From NCBI GenBank assembly GCA_022813625.1, contig JAKLMB010000008.1, positions 868,001 to 932,000 of the forward strand: DNA of 64,000 nt, in the 5' to 3' direction. The notes below the pieces were generated by a model that saw nothing but the letters and a program-made list of their open reading frames with translations, made no database searches and was not told where the DNA came from. How positions within the stretch are numbered: position 1 is the stretch's first letter; each line of letters begins with the position of its first letter. Source of the DNA: Aaosphaeria pasadenensis (Eukaryota; Ascomycota; Dothideomycetes; Pleosporales). The translations under genes were made by a program, and so were the position numbers. Of this stretch, positions 1 through 10,884 are shown one piece after another.

Positions 1-1678
1 GGGAGTGTCCCCAAAGCTCCTTTTCCTGTCTTTCGCCTCGCCTATCCAGATCGTGCAATGGATAATTTTGGAATTCGAATAGCGTACGTAGCCGGCCTAT
101 CTTGCATGCACGGAGGAATTCCTTTGTGATAGAGAGCTCAGGCCCGTTACGAAGAGATGCCGCCCATCGTCCACCCGGTTCCATCGAGAATGCACGAGTA
201 TCTATCTTGATGTCTACATTAGGTGAAGCGACGAGGAAGGGTAGGTCTAGGAAATCCTCCATGCAGTCGAGATGGACGTAAAAGGAAGCTAGGTTGGGGT
301 CGGACTTCTGGTCGTACTTGTACCACTTCTCGTCAAAGGCAACCCGATAATGGCCGTGAAGGATCGCGCCTGTCGGCTTGTCTGACCAGTCACGATTTCG
401 GTTTGGGCAACCGGCGAAGCGGCATGTCGACCAAGTTGACGTGTAATAACGACGAGCTGAATCTGTGGGTGTTTTCTGGATCCATAGAATGAGCTTCCTG
501 CCCTTACTCTTGTCGGTGGGATAGTTAAGGATGAAGTCGTTCATCTGCCTTGCGGTAAGCGTAAACGCTTTAAGCTCGCCAAAATCATTATACTTGAATT
601 TGGTACTTATGCCTTGCCAGTCTCCGACTGGGTGCTCTTGACTTGGGTATTCCGGTTTATAATTGTTAATTTTCCCCGTACGGGTTGACCTGCCTTTAGT
701 CGCTTTGTTGATCCTAACCCACTTCTTGTCATCATCAAGTTGTGGCTTCTCTGGCTTGTACATCACATTTAAGGAGTCGCGGTCATCAACATCAGCAGAC
801 CTGTGACTAGCTTCTGGGGAAGGGCCCATTCTTGACTGTGGATCATAGGAGACCAATGAGGACTTTCCCGTCGAGTTGTGTCCAGACCAGCCATGACGAG
901 GACTCCTTCGAGGAGAATTTGGATGATTGTCTTGACTATCAGAGTCCACTAAGTTCACCCGTGGGCGTTTACATTTCCCTATGTAGCTGTTAGTATCAGA
1001 TAGCCGCGAAGTCCAGCATTGCTTCTTACCGTCATTGTTGCGTGGCGCTACAGAAGATGACCGACGGCGTTTCCGCGTATCAAGTGCAGTGAGAGGGACA
1101 TGGCCTTCAGCTGGTTGTTGATATGTGGTGTGATTATTACTGTTATCACGAATATCATGTTGTTGCGCCGCGCAGTCATCGTAAGCCCCATAGTTATTGT
1201 ATCCGGGCATAAGGGAGTACTGATAACGAACCGGGGTGGCATAAGCGTTCGACGGTCGCGGGGCGACTTCATATGCTTTCTCTGGATCACTTGGCACAGC
1301 AGCGTTGCTTCTAGCAAGTAGTCGCATAGAAGCTTGCTGTGTCGAGTCATCTAGGCCGTAAAATGTGTCGGGGGCGATGCCAGATGATTGAAAATCAACC
1401 TGGTATGGTGCAGGAGCATCTAATGCTGGATCAATGGTGCAAGAATTGTCCAAGGACCGTGGATCAAGGCCAAACCCAGATTGTGCATTACTTGGTACAG
1501 CAGCATTATCCATAAAGTTAAAGTTATATTCTCCTACTGGTTGCAAGTTTTGGATCCATTCCGAATCATTGAAGTTAGGAAAATCGAACGCGAGCTGTTC
1601 GCCATCGTTACGGGATTTCCCAGAGCTACGACGCCGGTCTTGCGATCCTGGGGAAGCGCCAGCGGACTTTCTTGACAT
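1..1678 (-). CDS. Unknown protein, C-terminus cut by window edge
   Basis: One open frame runs without a stop from an ATG at 1678 to the window edge, giving 559 visible residues; the stop lies outside. The first ~270 residues are Ser/Asn/Pro-rich and look disordered, with a basic patch (TRKRRRSS) that could be a nuclear signal. The second half looks folded: a conserved-looking WIQ.TP..SARR stretch, then paired cysteines (WSTCRFAGCP), GHYRVAFDE and YVHLDCMEDF. The Cys-Cys...His...Cys spacing could bind a metal. I have the impression that this Cys/GHYRVAFDE block occurs in other ascomycete hypothetical proteins, but I cannot name a family. No intron is needed. The frame is certain; the function is unknown. 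Confidence 0.8.
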   Translation of the reverse strand, partial: MSRKSAGASPGSQDRRRSSGKSRNDGEQLAFDFPNFNDSEWIQNLQPVGEYNFNFMDNAAVPSNAQSGFGLDPRSLDNSCTIDPALDAPAPYQVDFQSSGIAPDTFYGLDDSTQQASMRLLARSNAAVPSDPEKAYEVAPRPSNAYATPVRYQYSLMPGYNNYGAYDDCAAQQHDIRDNSNNHTTYQQPAEGHVPLTALDTRKRRRSSSVAPRNNDGKKQCWTSRLSDTNSYIGKCKRPRVNLVDSDSQDNHPNSPRRSPRHGWSGHNSTGKSSLVSYDPQSRMGPSPEASHRSADVDDRDSLNVMYKPEKPQLDDDKKWVRINKATKGRSTRTGKINNYKPEYPSQEHPVGDWQGISTKFKYNDFGELKAFTLTARQMNDFILNYPTDKSKGRKLILWIQKTPTDSARRYYTSTWSTCRFAGCPNRNRDWSDKPTGAILHGHYRVAFDEKWYKYDQKSDPNLASFYVHLDCMEDFLDLPFLVASPNVDIKIDTRAFSMEPGGRWAASLRNGPELSITKEFLRACKIGRLRTLFEFQNYPLHDLDRRGERQEKELWGHS

Positions 1679-3454
1679 TGTAAAATATTTATCGAAAGGA
1701 GCTGTTGAACAAGTCGCTGGTCAGTCGATGTTGTGATTCGGGTGAACGTCAAATGGCGTTGTGAGGTTTCACGACGAGAATAATCAATGATTGAATAGGA
1801 TGGATGAATGAATGAGGCAAAGTGGACTATATATTTCGAGGAGACGGATGCGACGATTAACGTCTTTGTGAATGTTTCCATTGTAGAAATGCATTGTAGG
1901 CTATACTTAGTATCTAGATAATGAATTACAACAATGTACGTAAATACGTCTAAGAATGCTGAGAATGCTGATACTAGCTCTGAAGACAACAAAGGGTGAA
2001 GGAATTTAGAAGTCAAAAAGTCGGCATTGTTCTCATTTTGCCATGCCCTTGGCCATATGGTATCCAAATTGTGTACTATTTCGTATGAACAATTTGACCA
2101 TGCCTAGATACTGTTAGCCACTTGCACTGACTGCGAGTTGATGAACGGTATGTTTCAATTGACAGTCAGAAGGTCTCCAAGCGGTTATTCCACATAGTTG
2201 TTTCAGAACAGGTCTGTGAATTTTGCTTATTTCATCACAAAAGGGTAAGGACGATGGGTTGGTGGAGAGAGATATACTTACACAGAATAATCGCCGTGAC
2301 TGCAGATTGACAGATACCTGGGATGATATAAGTGTAGAGCAAGGACAGCCATCAGCTGACATTGAGAGATCCGGAAAGTGTGACGATGTATTTCATGAGC
2401 AGTCACACTAGTATTTGGTATGTTGGCTCAGCAGTGATTGAAAAGCAAAGGCTTGAAGGCAAAATTTTCTTTATGAATGCGATGGGGTATGACTAAGCTG
2501 CGGATCGGGTCAACATGGACCCGCGTTGCCTCCAGCAACCACGATGGTGGAGCTTATCGATTGTGTGTCTAATGTTCACGAACTGATCAATCGTTAGAAG
2601 TAAAATGCAGCTCTAATAATGTATGTCAAAGTCTATCCTGTTTCTTGTATTGGGAAGTAAGGGCCGTCTCAGCGTTGTCGCCGCCGAAACAATGCACCCC
2701 TCAAGTGGCCTAGAGCGGTCGCCCCAAATACTTTGCTGGAACGGTTTCCAAACAGGAACACAGAACAAATCAGAAAACGTCCGACTAAGACAGTACTTGA
2801 AGCTATTTCCGGACATTATATGCCGATAAGCATGTCTCGTTGCCGACTGATCCCGGTTCTACATAACACCTATCACTACTTTTTGAGTTGCTTCACCAGT
2901 GTCAATGCCCAGCTGTTCCGGCAGGCGACCTTCAGATGCCCATATGATCTCTTTTTGAGAGAACATCCCCCGCTAGTGGCTTGGTACATGGCTAATCGCT
3001 GATACGTGTTTCTAACTTTCGAAGAGTACAATCCAAGAGTGCTCCGTAAAAAACGATCTGAAAGGAGGATCTTTTTCATTGGACTGTGTGCGCATGATTG
3101 GTGGCTATCGTGTGCCGAGTGAAAAACAAAATCCATCTTGTCTGGAGTTATCACAAACAGAAAGTGCCAGACGATGAAAATTGATCATACCTGTGTTTGA
3201 AACCATACGTCTGGAAAGTTCGCGGGGAGTCGACCGTTTCCCCAATGCGCTATCCACCCAATCACCTACGACCTTAGGACCACGGAACAAGGACATCCCA
3301 CGCATCTGTTTTATCTGGACAATTAGAATCAAGAACGGCATCCCTACATCCGAATGCTGGCGTTCCTTGCACTTTGTGTTATATACGTGACTGTCGACAA
3401 TTTGGGTCAGTGTTCGTTCCATCCTCTGCTCGAAGATTCTCGCATGCCGGCGCC
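1679..3454. other. Intergenic stretch, no gene recognised
   Basis: About 1.8 kb between two divergently transcribed genes (the unknown protein on the minus strand and the rhodopsin-domain gene on the plus strand). It holds only short frames without family resemblance or consistent splice structure, so it probably contains both promoters. I see no repeat or RNA gene. Confidence 0.5.
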
Positions 3455-4680
3455 ATGCCATCTAACTCAACTGATGCCCGGCTGACATCTGCCCTGATCA
3501 TAACACTTATTGTACTTGGCTGGACGACAGTACTGTTGAGATTATGGGTTAGGTTACGCATTACCAAAAACCCTGGATGGGATGATGCTACTATGGTGAT
3601 GACACTGGTATGACAACTTTGCTTTTGCAGAACGAATGCTTATATTTTTAGTGCCTGTTTACTTGCTACTGTTCTTTCATCATGGTCATTGGGAGGTCTC
3701 TGGCTCAAGAGATGACAGTGGCAACACTTCGACGTATGCTCCTTTATGTTCAGCTTGCCGAGATCTTCTACATAATTACTACAACTCTCCTGAAAGTTTC
3801 TTTGGGCCTTTTCTTCCTACGGTTGTTGACGAAAAGGTGGCAAGTCTTAACCTTCTACATCATCCTAGGCGTTTCCGCAGTGTACGGCGTCATCTACACG
3901 TTTGTTGCCATCTTCCAGTGTGGAGTTCCGCATGATCTGCTGAACAACCTCCTTCACGGAACCGACCGATGCCTTCCGGAAGCTTTCTCTCTCTTCACGG
4001 GATATCTTTATGGCACCATAAATGTCATTGCAGATTGGACATTCGTTCTCATTCCGATATACATCCTTATCGAAAGCGATATGACTCGTCAGTCGAAATT
4101 GTCTGTTGGCATCGTGTTGGCACTAGGTGCTATGTGAGTTCAACAAAGAATATATGCTCGAAGATCTATGCTGACACCTCAGTAGCGGAAGCATCTCCAG
4201 CGTCATGCGAATGGTGTTCCTCAAGGGTCTTCTCCTTAATGGGCAGCTTACAAGTATGAAGACGATATACCCAAGTTGAACTTCGCTAATCTGGATGCAG
4301 CCGAAGCCGTCAAGGCAACCTTTTGGGCCACCGCTGAGCCGGGCACTGGCATTATAGCTGCTTCCGTCGCCGTTCTTCGACCGCTATTTCGAAAAGTCAA
4401 GACCGAGGTACAAGACAGGATAACACAACACAACACAAATCGAAGCAAACCCAAAGATGTCGAGAACAATCCGAATCTCGACTCTCAAAGCTTAGTTGCA
4501 ATGGCCTCGACGAAACCGACTAGTAGCGGCGGCATTGAAGACTCAAAGAGGGCCTCTCTTTACTCTATCGTTTCTCCGACTCTAGATCGCGATGTGACCT
4601 TCGGAGAAGCGCAGGTCGGCCAAGTCATCCACATCCGATTGACGACCCAGGAATATCGGCCTCCACCCCCTCCAAAATGA
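3455..4680 (+). CDS. Rhodopsin-domain integral membrane protein (PTH11-like)
   Basis: Four exons: 3455-3607, 3652-4133, 4183-4253 and 4301-4680, giving 361 aa. The donors are GTATGA, GTGAGT and GTATGA, and the last intron carries a CTAAT branch site before CAG. The fungal rhodopsin-like domain (the DUF-type family of PTH11-related proteins) is recognised from the N-terminal helix followed by NPGWDDATM, the LAEIFYIITTTLLKVSLGLF helix, CLPEAFSLFTG, then SISSVMRMVFLK and TAEPGTGIIAASVAVLRPL. About seven hydrophobic helices are followed by a polar ~80-aa cytosolic tail. It probably sits in the plasma membrane. Ligand and signalling partner cannot be inferred. An unspliced reading would put stops at the second and third introns, so splicing is needed. 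Confidence 0.85.
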
Positions 4681-5816
4681 TGACATTTACAGACCAGTTC
4701 TTTACGATTTTACGCTCTTTCTATTATTTATATTTCCTGGCTGCAGAACCGTATCTGTGACCTAACACGTTCATATCTTGATCTTGGGTACTGGCGTTTT
4801 AATCTTTAGATTAGGTTTGGATGCCAGGATGTTTGAGAATCTTTCCGACCTGATCGAAACAGACTCTTACTCTATGAAGAGCAATAAGTGTGTTCATGAG
4901 TTCTAGACCATGTTGGTAACGCTACCTCGTACATTCGTTGAAGTACAAAAGCCTGAGTGGCACTTTTCTGTTATTACTGTCTAGGTAGCTAGCGTGTACT
5001 GTACAGTATTCTTATTGTATAAAGTATGTCGTAGTTTAAGATAGATTTACCTTTTCACACCTCGTCGGTATGAACAAACAACTTTTCTGAAAACTCTTTT
5101 TAAAAACATAGCAGTGGGCTCCTTTTCGACACGAAGAACGTTTCGAAATGACGTGGGAGGGGCGTTGCGTCGGCCATGTGCTTTTCTTAGCCGGAGATTG
5201 ATCGGACTGTCCCAATACACTCGGGGCTGGACCGTAGAGCAAGAGAAGTCGCAAATATTTTGGTCTTGCACAACCGAATGGTGCGGCAGAAGTTGACAAG
5301 AAATGCGCGACAGTAGTTCTTAAGAGTGCGCCCACATGTCTGAGCATTCGTTAGAAAAGAGCCATGAGTTGAAGATATGGAAGGGTGGTACATAGTGTGG
5401 GTCCTGAAACGGCAAGTTCGTCGGGGGTGTGGTAAGCTCCCAGCCACAGTGCGGTGCAACTGCGCGAGAGCTCCCCGTGTCCCCATGCTTCCTCCACCAC
5501 ATGGCGCTCACGGCGCTCACGGCGCTCACAACGATCACTCGGCCTTTGAGACACATAGGTCGCTCTGGCCTTGTTCAACATGGACGGGCTCGGGCTGTGT
5601 CATCCTGCTTGTTTTGGACGCCTGATCCCGCTGACATCCTTCGCCTTCTGATATTATGACACACGCCGCAACCGGATTACTTGCTAACCATCATTGCGTG
5701 CTGAACCAAACCTCCCAGACTCCCTTTAATGCAGACTTGCTCGCAAAATCCATTCTTGCAGTCGATCACTTACTATCATCTCGTTTAACAGGTCCAAAGG
5801 CACAGAGAGAACCATC
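4681..5816. other. Intergenic stretch
   Basis: No credible gene in about 1.1 kb. It contains a small direct repeat, three copies of the 9-mer GGCGCTCAC around 5502-5530. The rest should hold the 3' end of the rhodopsin-domain gene and the promoter of the next gene. Confidence 0.5.
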
Positions 5817-6458
5817 ATGGAGGTAGGTTCTATTGCTCTCCATGCTTAGCGGATTGGATGTATACCCACGGCGTACCCTGGTAGCTAACAAAGAGCTTAG
5901 GATTCATTCCGAGACGCAAATGAAGATTTGGATGCCAGGTCGCCAGCATCTAGCCATACGGTGACAAACGATATACGCACAAAACCGCTACCATCAATAC
6001 CGTCCTTACCTCCACCCCCAATCGATGCCCCGTACCGCGATGACCCTGCGCCAGAGGCAGCTCACTCGCAGGCAGCTCTACCGCATATCTATCAACAGTA
6101 TCCGCCGCCATTATCGCCTAGCGGAAGTGTCGTCTACTTCGAGCCATACTCAGACGACCCAAATCGCTCTCGGAATGACGAGGACGTCCCGCTTGCACAC
6201 TTGTACCCATATCCCACAGAGGCACCGCCCGCGTACCACATCATCGTCCCACAAGCCTACCGCAACACATTAATAGCGAACATACCGAGCTTTCGTGGGG
6301 ATTCATTAGACGTGGAAGAGGAAGCAGGCATCGACCCTGAAGAATTCGACGACGTGCGACTGACTGTAGAAGCCATCGTAGCTGCAGCAACGGTCGTCAT
6401 TGTACTCTTCCTAGTCTCAGGCATAATGATCTGGTGGATCTTTAGTTTCGGGCTCTAA
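5817..6458 (+). CDS. Small single-pass membrane protein, unknown function
   Basis: A two-codon first exon (5817-5822, Met-Glu) is joined over a 78-nt intron (GTAGGT donor, GCTAAC branch, TAG end at 5900) to exon 5901-6458, giving 187 aa. Residues up to about 150 are Pro/Ser/Tyr-rich and acidic with short PPPP and APPAY segments, as in cytosolic disordered regions that bind WW or SH3 domains. One strong hydrophobic helix (IVAAATVVIVLFLVSGIMIW) lies close to the C-terminus, leaving only a few residues beyond it. This is the layout of a tail-anchored protein. No family recognised. The alternative start at 5928 would lose only the first ~11 residues. Confidence 0.65.
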
Positions 6459-6734
6459 GCGCGAATAGGCGGACCCTGCGCGTTACCATGGAGGTAAAGA
6501 ATCGCAGGCTGGCCCCGCGAATGGCATTGTGAAGATGGATTTTGGCGTACTATGATACCTATGGGGCATGAAAACGGGCGTTCTTCCGATTATCCTCACA
6601 ACTTTAGAAGAAATCTACTTTTATCACGCTCAATCACCGGGCGCATATGCAATTGCCTCATTCAACAGGGTTCACACGATGATTGTATCCGACTAGTCCC
6701 CAGATTCGCTTGTTTCTCTCCGCTGCCACTTTAC

Positions 6735-7331
6735 TCATTTTCCTTTCGCAAGTTCTTCCAACATAGGTTTCGCAGGCATCGTCGCAAACCTCGCCATGAC
6801 CTCCAGATTCTTCTCCTTGCTCATCTTCTCATCCTTCCGACTGACCTCCGCAAGAATTTTGAAGTAGTCGATATAGAACGCCGGCGTGAACGTGTTGAAG
6901 AACTTCGCCTCTTCCTCGAATGGATTCGAGAAGGTGTGGGGAGCACGAATAGGAACGGTAACGTAGTCTCCAGTCTTCGCATCCACGATCTGCCCGTCGG
7001 GCGCGTGGAAGCGGACTGTGCCCTGGGTCACGAGAAAGGTTTCGTCGTGCATTTCGTGCCAGTGGGCTGGCGGACCAGCTGTGCCGGCTGGGATTGTGAA
7101 TTCGGCGCTTCCGATGCGGTTGTCTGTTTTAAGGAACGAACGTCAGCCAGCTCTACTTGATACCCAAGTCGCAAGGACTGATGCCGACTTACCTGTCCGA
7201 GAGCCGTCTTCCATCACTCGACAGATGATGTGGCCCAACTTGAGTATTTCTCCCGACTTGGCTGGCACGAAGTTTATAGGTCGACGGGGCATGTCCATCT
7301 GCGCGAGAGCTTGTCTTGATTCGTCGTCCAT
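6735..7331 (-). CDS. Cupin-fold (cupin_2) protein
   Basis: Two exons (7331-7193 and 7123-6735) with a 69-nt intron (GTAAGT...CAG) encode 175 aa. The start is an ATG in a CACCATGG context. The first cupin motif is clear: PPAHWHEMHDETFLVTQG gives the two metal-ligand histidines, the following Glu and the Gly turn. The second motif contributes a His in VPIRAPHTFSNP. A single cupin barrel of this size usually binds a divalent metal and may act as a dioxygenase, isomerase or sugar epimerase-like enzyme; the substrate cannot be read from sequence. There is no signal peptide, so it is cytosolic. Confidence 0.88.
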
Positions 7332-8111
7332 GGTGGTGCTTGTTTGCGAACCCAGCAAAATTTTCAAGAAGGGAGCTATCTACAGTGATTCTTGTGATAT
7401 CGGGGGAACAGAGAATTATCAGAGTCAGCGTGTGCAGACACAGGATATAGTGTTGAGTACAGCTGATGTTTCTCAACTGCGGAGAGCCGGTGCACTGGAA
7501 CGCTATTGTTCGGGGCCGATGATGCAGGGACGAGAAGCTGGGATTGGGTTGCTAATTAAGTAGAAAAGCAACGAGACTGGGTGGCCGGTATGATTTACTC
7601 TGTATAGCTTCGAGCGGCTGTATTTATGGAGATTTAGACTCTGATTGTTGATATTCTTTTGTTTACAAGTTGGGCTAAGAGGTAGCTGGAGAACCAGTGG
7701 ACTCCTTGCATGATCATCGAAGCATGGCGGGGTACGAGTAGGCCGTCAGTCGAGCAAGCCACCAAGTGTACCCAATGCCATGATTATACAGTTATCTGTT
7801 TCGTGTTGTTTGGAGTGTATGATGTATTCCTATGAGTACATTCAAGAGACCCTTGATAATCTATTGTTGTCTTGCACTAGAAACCTAGGTACGCACTCGT
7901 GGGTGTTGAGTCTAGCGTTATAACCATTCACATATCGACCAACCTCCACAATCGGTCCTTTTAACCGTATCAGCCGTCCCACGGCCCCACGAACACAAGT
8001 GGCATTTGTGAAACACATATCCTTCCGCTTATTCCCAGTTTTACAAGTATATATACAGATAAATTACTATTCCTCACATCAATCAACCATCACACGCCCA
8101 AAACGTGTACA
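7332..8111. other. Intergenic stretch, cupin promoter and tRNA upstream region
   Basis: About 780 bp with no coding frame that looks real. The cupin gene is transcribed away from it to the left and the tRNA-Asp gene begins at its right end. Confidence 0.5.
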
Positions 8112-8205
8112 TCTTCGATGGTCTAGTGGTCATGATTTCCGCTTGTCAAATTCCTCTTGGAATTAACAAGCGCGGGAGACCGGGGTTCGATTCCCCGTCG
8201 GAGAG
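8112..8205 (+). tRNA. tRNA-Asp (GTC) with a 22-nt intron
   Basis: All cloverleaf parts can be paired by eye. The acceptor TCTTCGA pairs with TCGGAGA and is followed by discriminator G at 8205. The D-arm contains TCTAGTGGTCATGA. The anticodon stem TCCGC pairs with GCGGG, and the T-arm is CGGGG-TTCGATT-CCCCG. The anticodon GTC is at 8145-8147 and the intron is 8149-8170, directly after position 37, the canonical eukaryotic site. A run of T follows at about 8211, as expected for RNA polymerase III termination. Mature length is 72 nt before CCA addition. Confidence 0.95.
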
Positions 8206-9141
8206 TCATCTTTTTTGTCCTTTTTTGCTTCTTTTTGCGTTGTTGGGTGGGGTGGTTGTGTTGTGTTGATGGAGATGGATGGACAGGCGGGTTAAGTGCC
8301 AGGACATGTTAGCAGACGCACCTAACCTAGAGATACATTGTCAAGTCTTTTCTTAGAACTACTCATTTCATCTATTTTTTGTTTTTCCAGTGCCTTAAAC
8401 CTGTAGTGCAGTTATTAGATACTCTACTGCATCTGCTAAACTATCTCACTACAGCACTAATCTGACATGCTACGAAGCTTCACACCAAATAGACAACACA
8501 AAAACTTACAATATTTAATTTTTAGGTACATAGAAAAAGTTTCTATAATCCTTAGCCTATCACATAACAGTTTACCTGCAAGCCAGGAGAGTTCTTAATT
8601 TTTAACGCATTTTGCATTACTACAGATAAGTTTTGTTCTGAAGAAATTACACCTGATTATGACAATTAATATTGCAGTAATATCCCTATAATTTGTCATA
8701 TCAGAAGACTATAGAGTTACAGACAATGCTCTTAGGACATCATTTATGAATTTCATGTTCTCTGGTCCTGAAGCCAGGCGGCCAGCTAACCTCATCAGCG
8801 AGACTCAATTCGACATCGCAACAGTGGTTTCGGATTACTCGTTCAGCTCATGGACTTACGTTTTGACAGTAGCAATAATGACTTACGATTTAGGTAATGA
8901 TGATATGCTTACTTGCCTTGTCTATTTCTTTAAACGTCTACGCCCTCTGAAGGCCTTTACAAAAGTCTCTTGCTAGTACACAATCATCACCCTATAAGAT
9001 CTTGTAAGCAGATAACCTTATAATGTTATGAGAGACTCGACTATATTTCCGACAAATGAGCTACAATATTGAAGCTAATTGTGCTATTCATTGGAGAACT
9101 TCCAGCCTTAATGTAGAATATTAATCTAAGGATTGACTTTG
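8206..9141. other. AT-rich, TpA-rich gene-free island
   Basis: Base composition shifts to strongly AT with many TA dinucleotides and no coding signal. This is the appearance of old RIP-mutated repeat DNA, but no parent element can be recognised. Confidence 0.45.
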
Positions 9142-9246
9142 TTATATTAGACTACAATTGCTACTGTTGTCAATAGCTTTCATCGCGAGGGCATTACGAC
9201 TCCTCCTCCTCCTCCTCCAACAATACTTCCCCCATCCTCTCCATCT

Positions 9247-9278
<32 letters not shown>

Positions 9279-10354
9279 CGACGACGACGACGAAGATGAT
9301 GAAGAGAAGCCCGTTTGGGGATTTGGGACGTCCCCGAGACCTTGTGCTTCCGATGTCAACCTGTTCCCAAATGGTCATTTGGTCATTTTTGGAGACAATG
9401 AGTAAGTGCCAGTCATGGCCCTGGGCGATCAGGAGGGGAAATGCGGGCCACTGCCCGTCACTGTTGCCCTTCATATGGGCAAGTCTCCTCAGCCATGCAT
9501 CTGTCCATATTGCGATCTGGGGTTTTCCATCCGTCCACGACTTCATGGGGCCATTGGTCTCTGTATTGATGGCAATTGGATTGTGGCGGGCACGGGTGGT
9601 GTGGTTCCACGATTTGATAGATGTACCTGGGAGCAGACCGAGCGAGCGCCATGCTTTCTTCAAGGCCAGGTCTGGGTTGAGTGCAATAACGTAGTCAACA
9701 ACACGGCCGGGTAAAGTGGAGCGCGCAAGAGATGCTGGCTCAATCCTAGCCGTCTTTCTATAACTACTGAGCAAGTGACTACTGTGAATACGGCACGAGC
9801 TTACACGTTGTGCACATCGAGCGTCTGCCGGTGTGTAGACGTGTTGCGTGCGAGTTTTAGGAGGGGATATTGGACTTCGGAGTTCCATTCATCCTCAGAG
9901 ACGCCCGGCCCGTGATCATACTTTCGTGCAGTCGCTACGATATCAAGCAATTGCGCCATCGGAGGCATTGAGCCGAGGGTACAGCGCTGCTCTAGATCGG
10001 TTGCTCAAGGATACCGAAATCTCATGCCATCTATTAGAGCCAGAGTAGGCACAAGCGCATCTAAGTCGTCGTAGCCCAAGACCCCGATACCATCTGCAAA
10101 CCGCTGAGCGGCAATGCGCATGGCGGTAACGTCCTCCGGCTCTCTCCCTTCCGTGTCGTCATCGAAGTTGCAAAAGACGACAGGCTGCTCTTCGAAGTCT
10201 TCAAGGAGTGGAGCTGCTTCACAGGGCTGAGGCATCCACTTTTATGTGATTCGACTTCGGACGCGTCGGATAACGCTTCGCTTGAGCTACTTGTGCTTCG
10301 AGATGGAGAAAACTGGGGTACATCGACGCTATCGACATCACTACCACTCGGCGA
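9142..10354 (-). pseudogene. Decayed PD-(D/E)XK nuclease-like protein (fungal PDDEXK_12 type)
   Basis: The core reads LPGRVVDYVIALNPD, SWNHT, INTETN, QIAIWTDAWLRRL and LIAQGHDWHLLIV...EQVDIGST, the order typical of the fungal PD-(D/E)XK nuclease-like family. The usual lysine after the conserved Glu (SIETK in the family) is Asn here. Upstream the same protein continues through a normal intron (GTAAGC donor, 47 nt) to SEDEWNSEVQYPLL. It is then broken by an in-frame TGA at 10005-10007, and a frameshift near 10210 separates the Ser-rich SPVKQL segment from LLEDFEEQPVVF. The 3' end runs into a trinucleotide microsatellite instead of the usual C-terminal helix. The TGA could come from CGA by C-to-T change, as in RIP. 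Not functional as read. Confidence 0.75.
9199..9300. repeat. Compound trinucleotide microsatellite
   Basis: Consecutive runs of TCC, CCA, CAA and CGA triplets follow one another, then GAAGATGATGAAGAG. On the minus strand they extend the nuclease relic with poly-Val and poly-Arg; on the plus strand one frame reads Pro-Thr-Asn-Asp runs. Probably slippage within a relaxed pseudogene. Confidence 0.85.
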
Positions 10355-10884
10355 TCATGAGTATGGGACAGAGTGCGTACGATAGCTGAGGTCCTTGGAG
10401 ACTGTCAGTCCAGATCGCGATGTCGGAATTTCTCATTGTTCATGGGACGCGGATTGAACCCTAAAGAGGGTACAACATAAGCCATCGCTCTGATTTCATC
10501 ACTGATTCCTGCCTGAATGGGTTACAAGATAGCTTGAACGTTAATGTGCAGACCTTTGGAGGACGACTGATTATAAGTCGGGCATAGAAATAGTCGGATT
10601 ATCGATCCTCTGGTTACATGCAATTGTATGCAATTGTACATTGTATGCACGCACGCGACTGGATGACGCTGTGTACCATGGTCAGTGCGCCGCGGTTGCT
10701 GGAGCAGGGCTAGCGCAGGGATTCGTTGTTTACCTCGCGAGACACAACTTCCTCGCCCATGTACACACTACACTGCACAGCAACTATTACTATCCTCACA
10801 CAGAAGTGACACCACATCCACACTTAAACCCAATACCCTCACAATACCGCCAAGTTGGCTCGACTCAAGGACAGCCCGATCCCG
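10355..10884. other. Intergenic stretch upstream of the coiled-coil gene
   Basis: Short frames only. It should contain the 5' end of the nuclease relic and the promoter and leader of the coiled-coil gene; an ATG with a GTCAGT donor-like site near 10678 leaves open an additional upstream exon. Confidence 0.4.

Noticed and set aside
4127..4246. Alternative 120-nt intron in the first rhodopsin-domain gene, to explain a frame change
   Set aside because: Poor GTGCTA donor and loss of the conserved SISSVMRMVFLK segment; two introns with GTGAGT and GTATGA donors and a CTAAT branch fit better.
9158..9694. 178-codon plus frame with poly-Thr
   Set aside because: Antisense to a recognisable nuclease domain and driven by triplet repeats.
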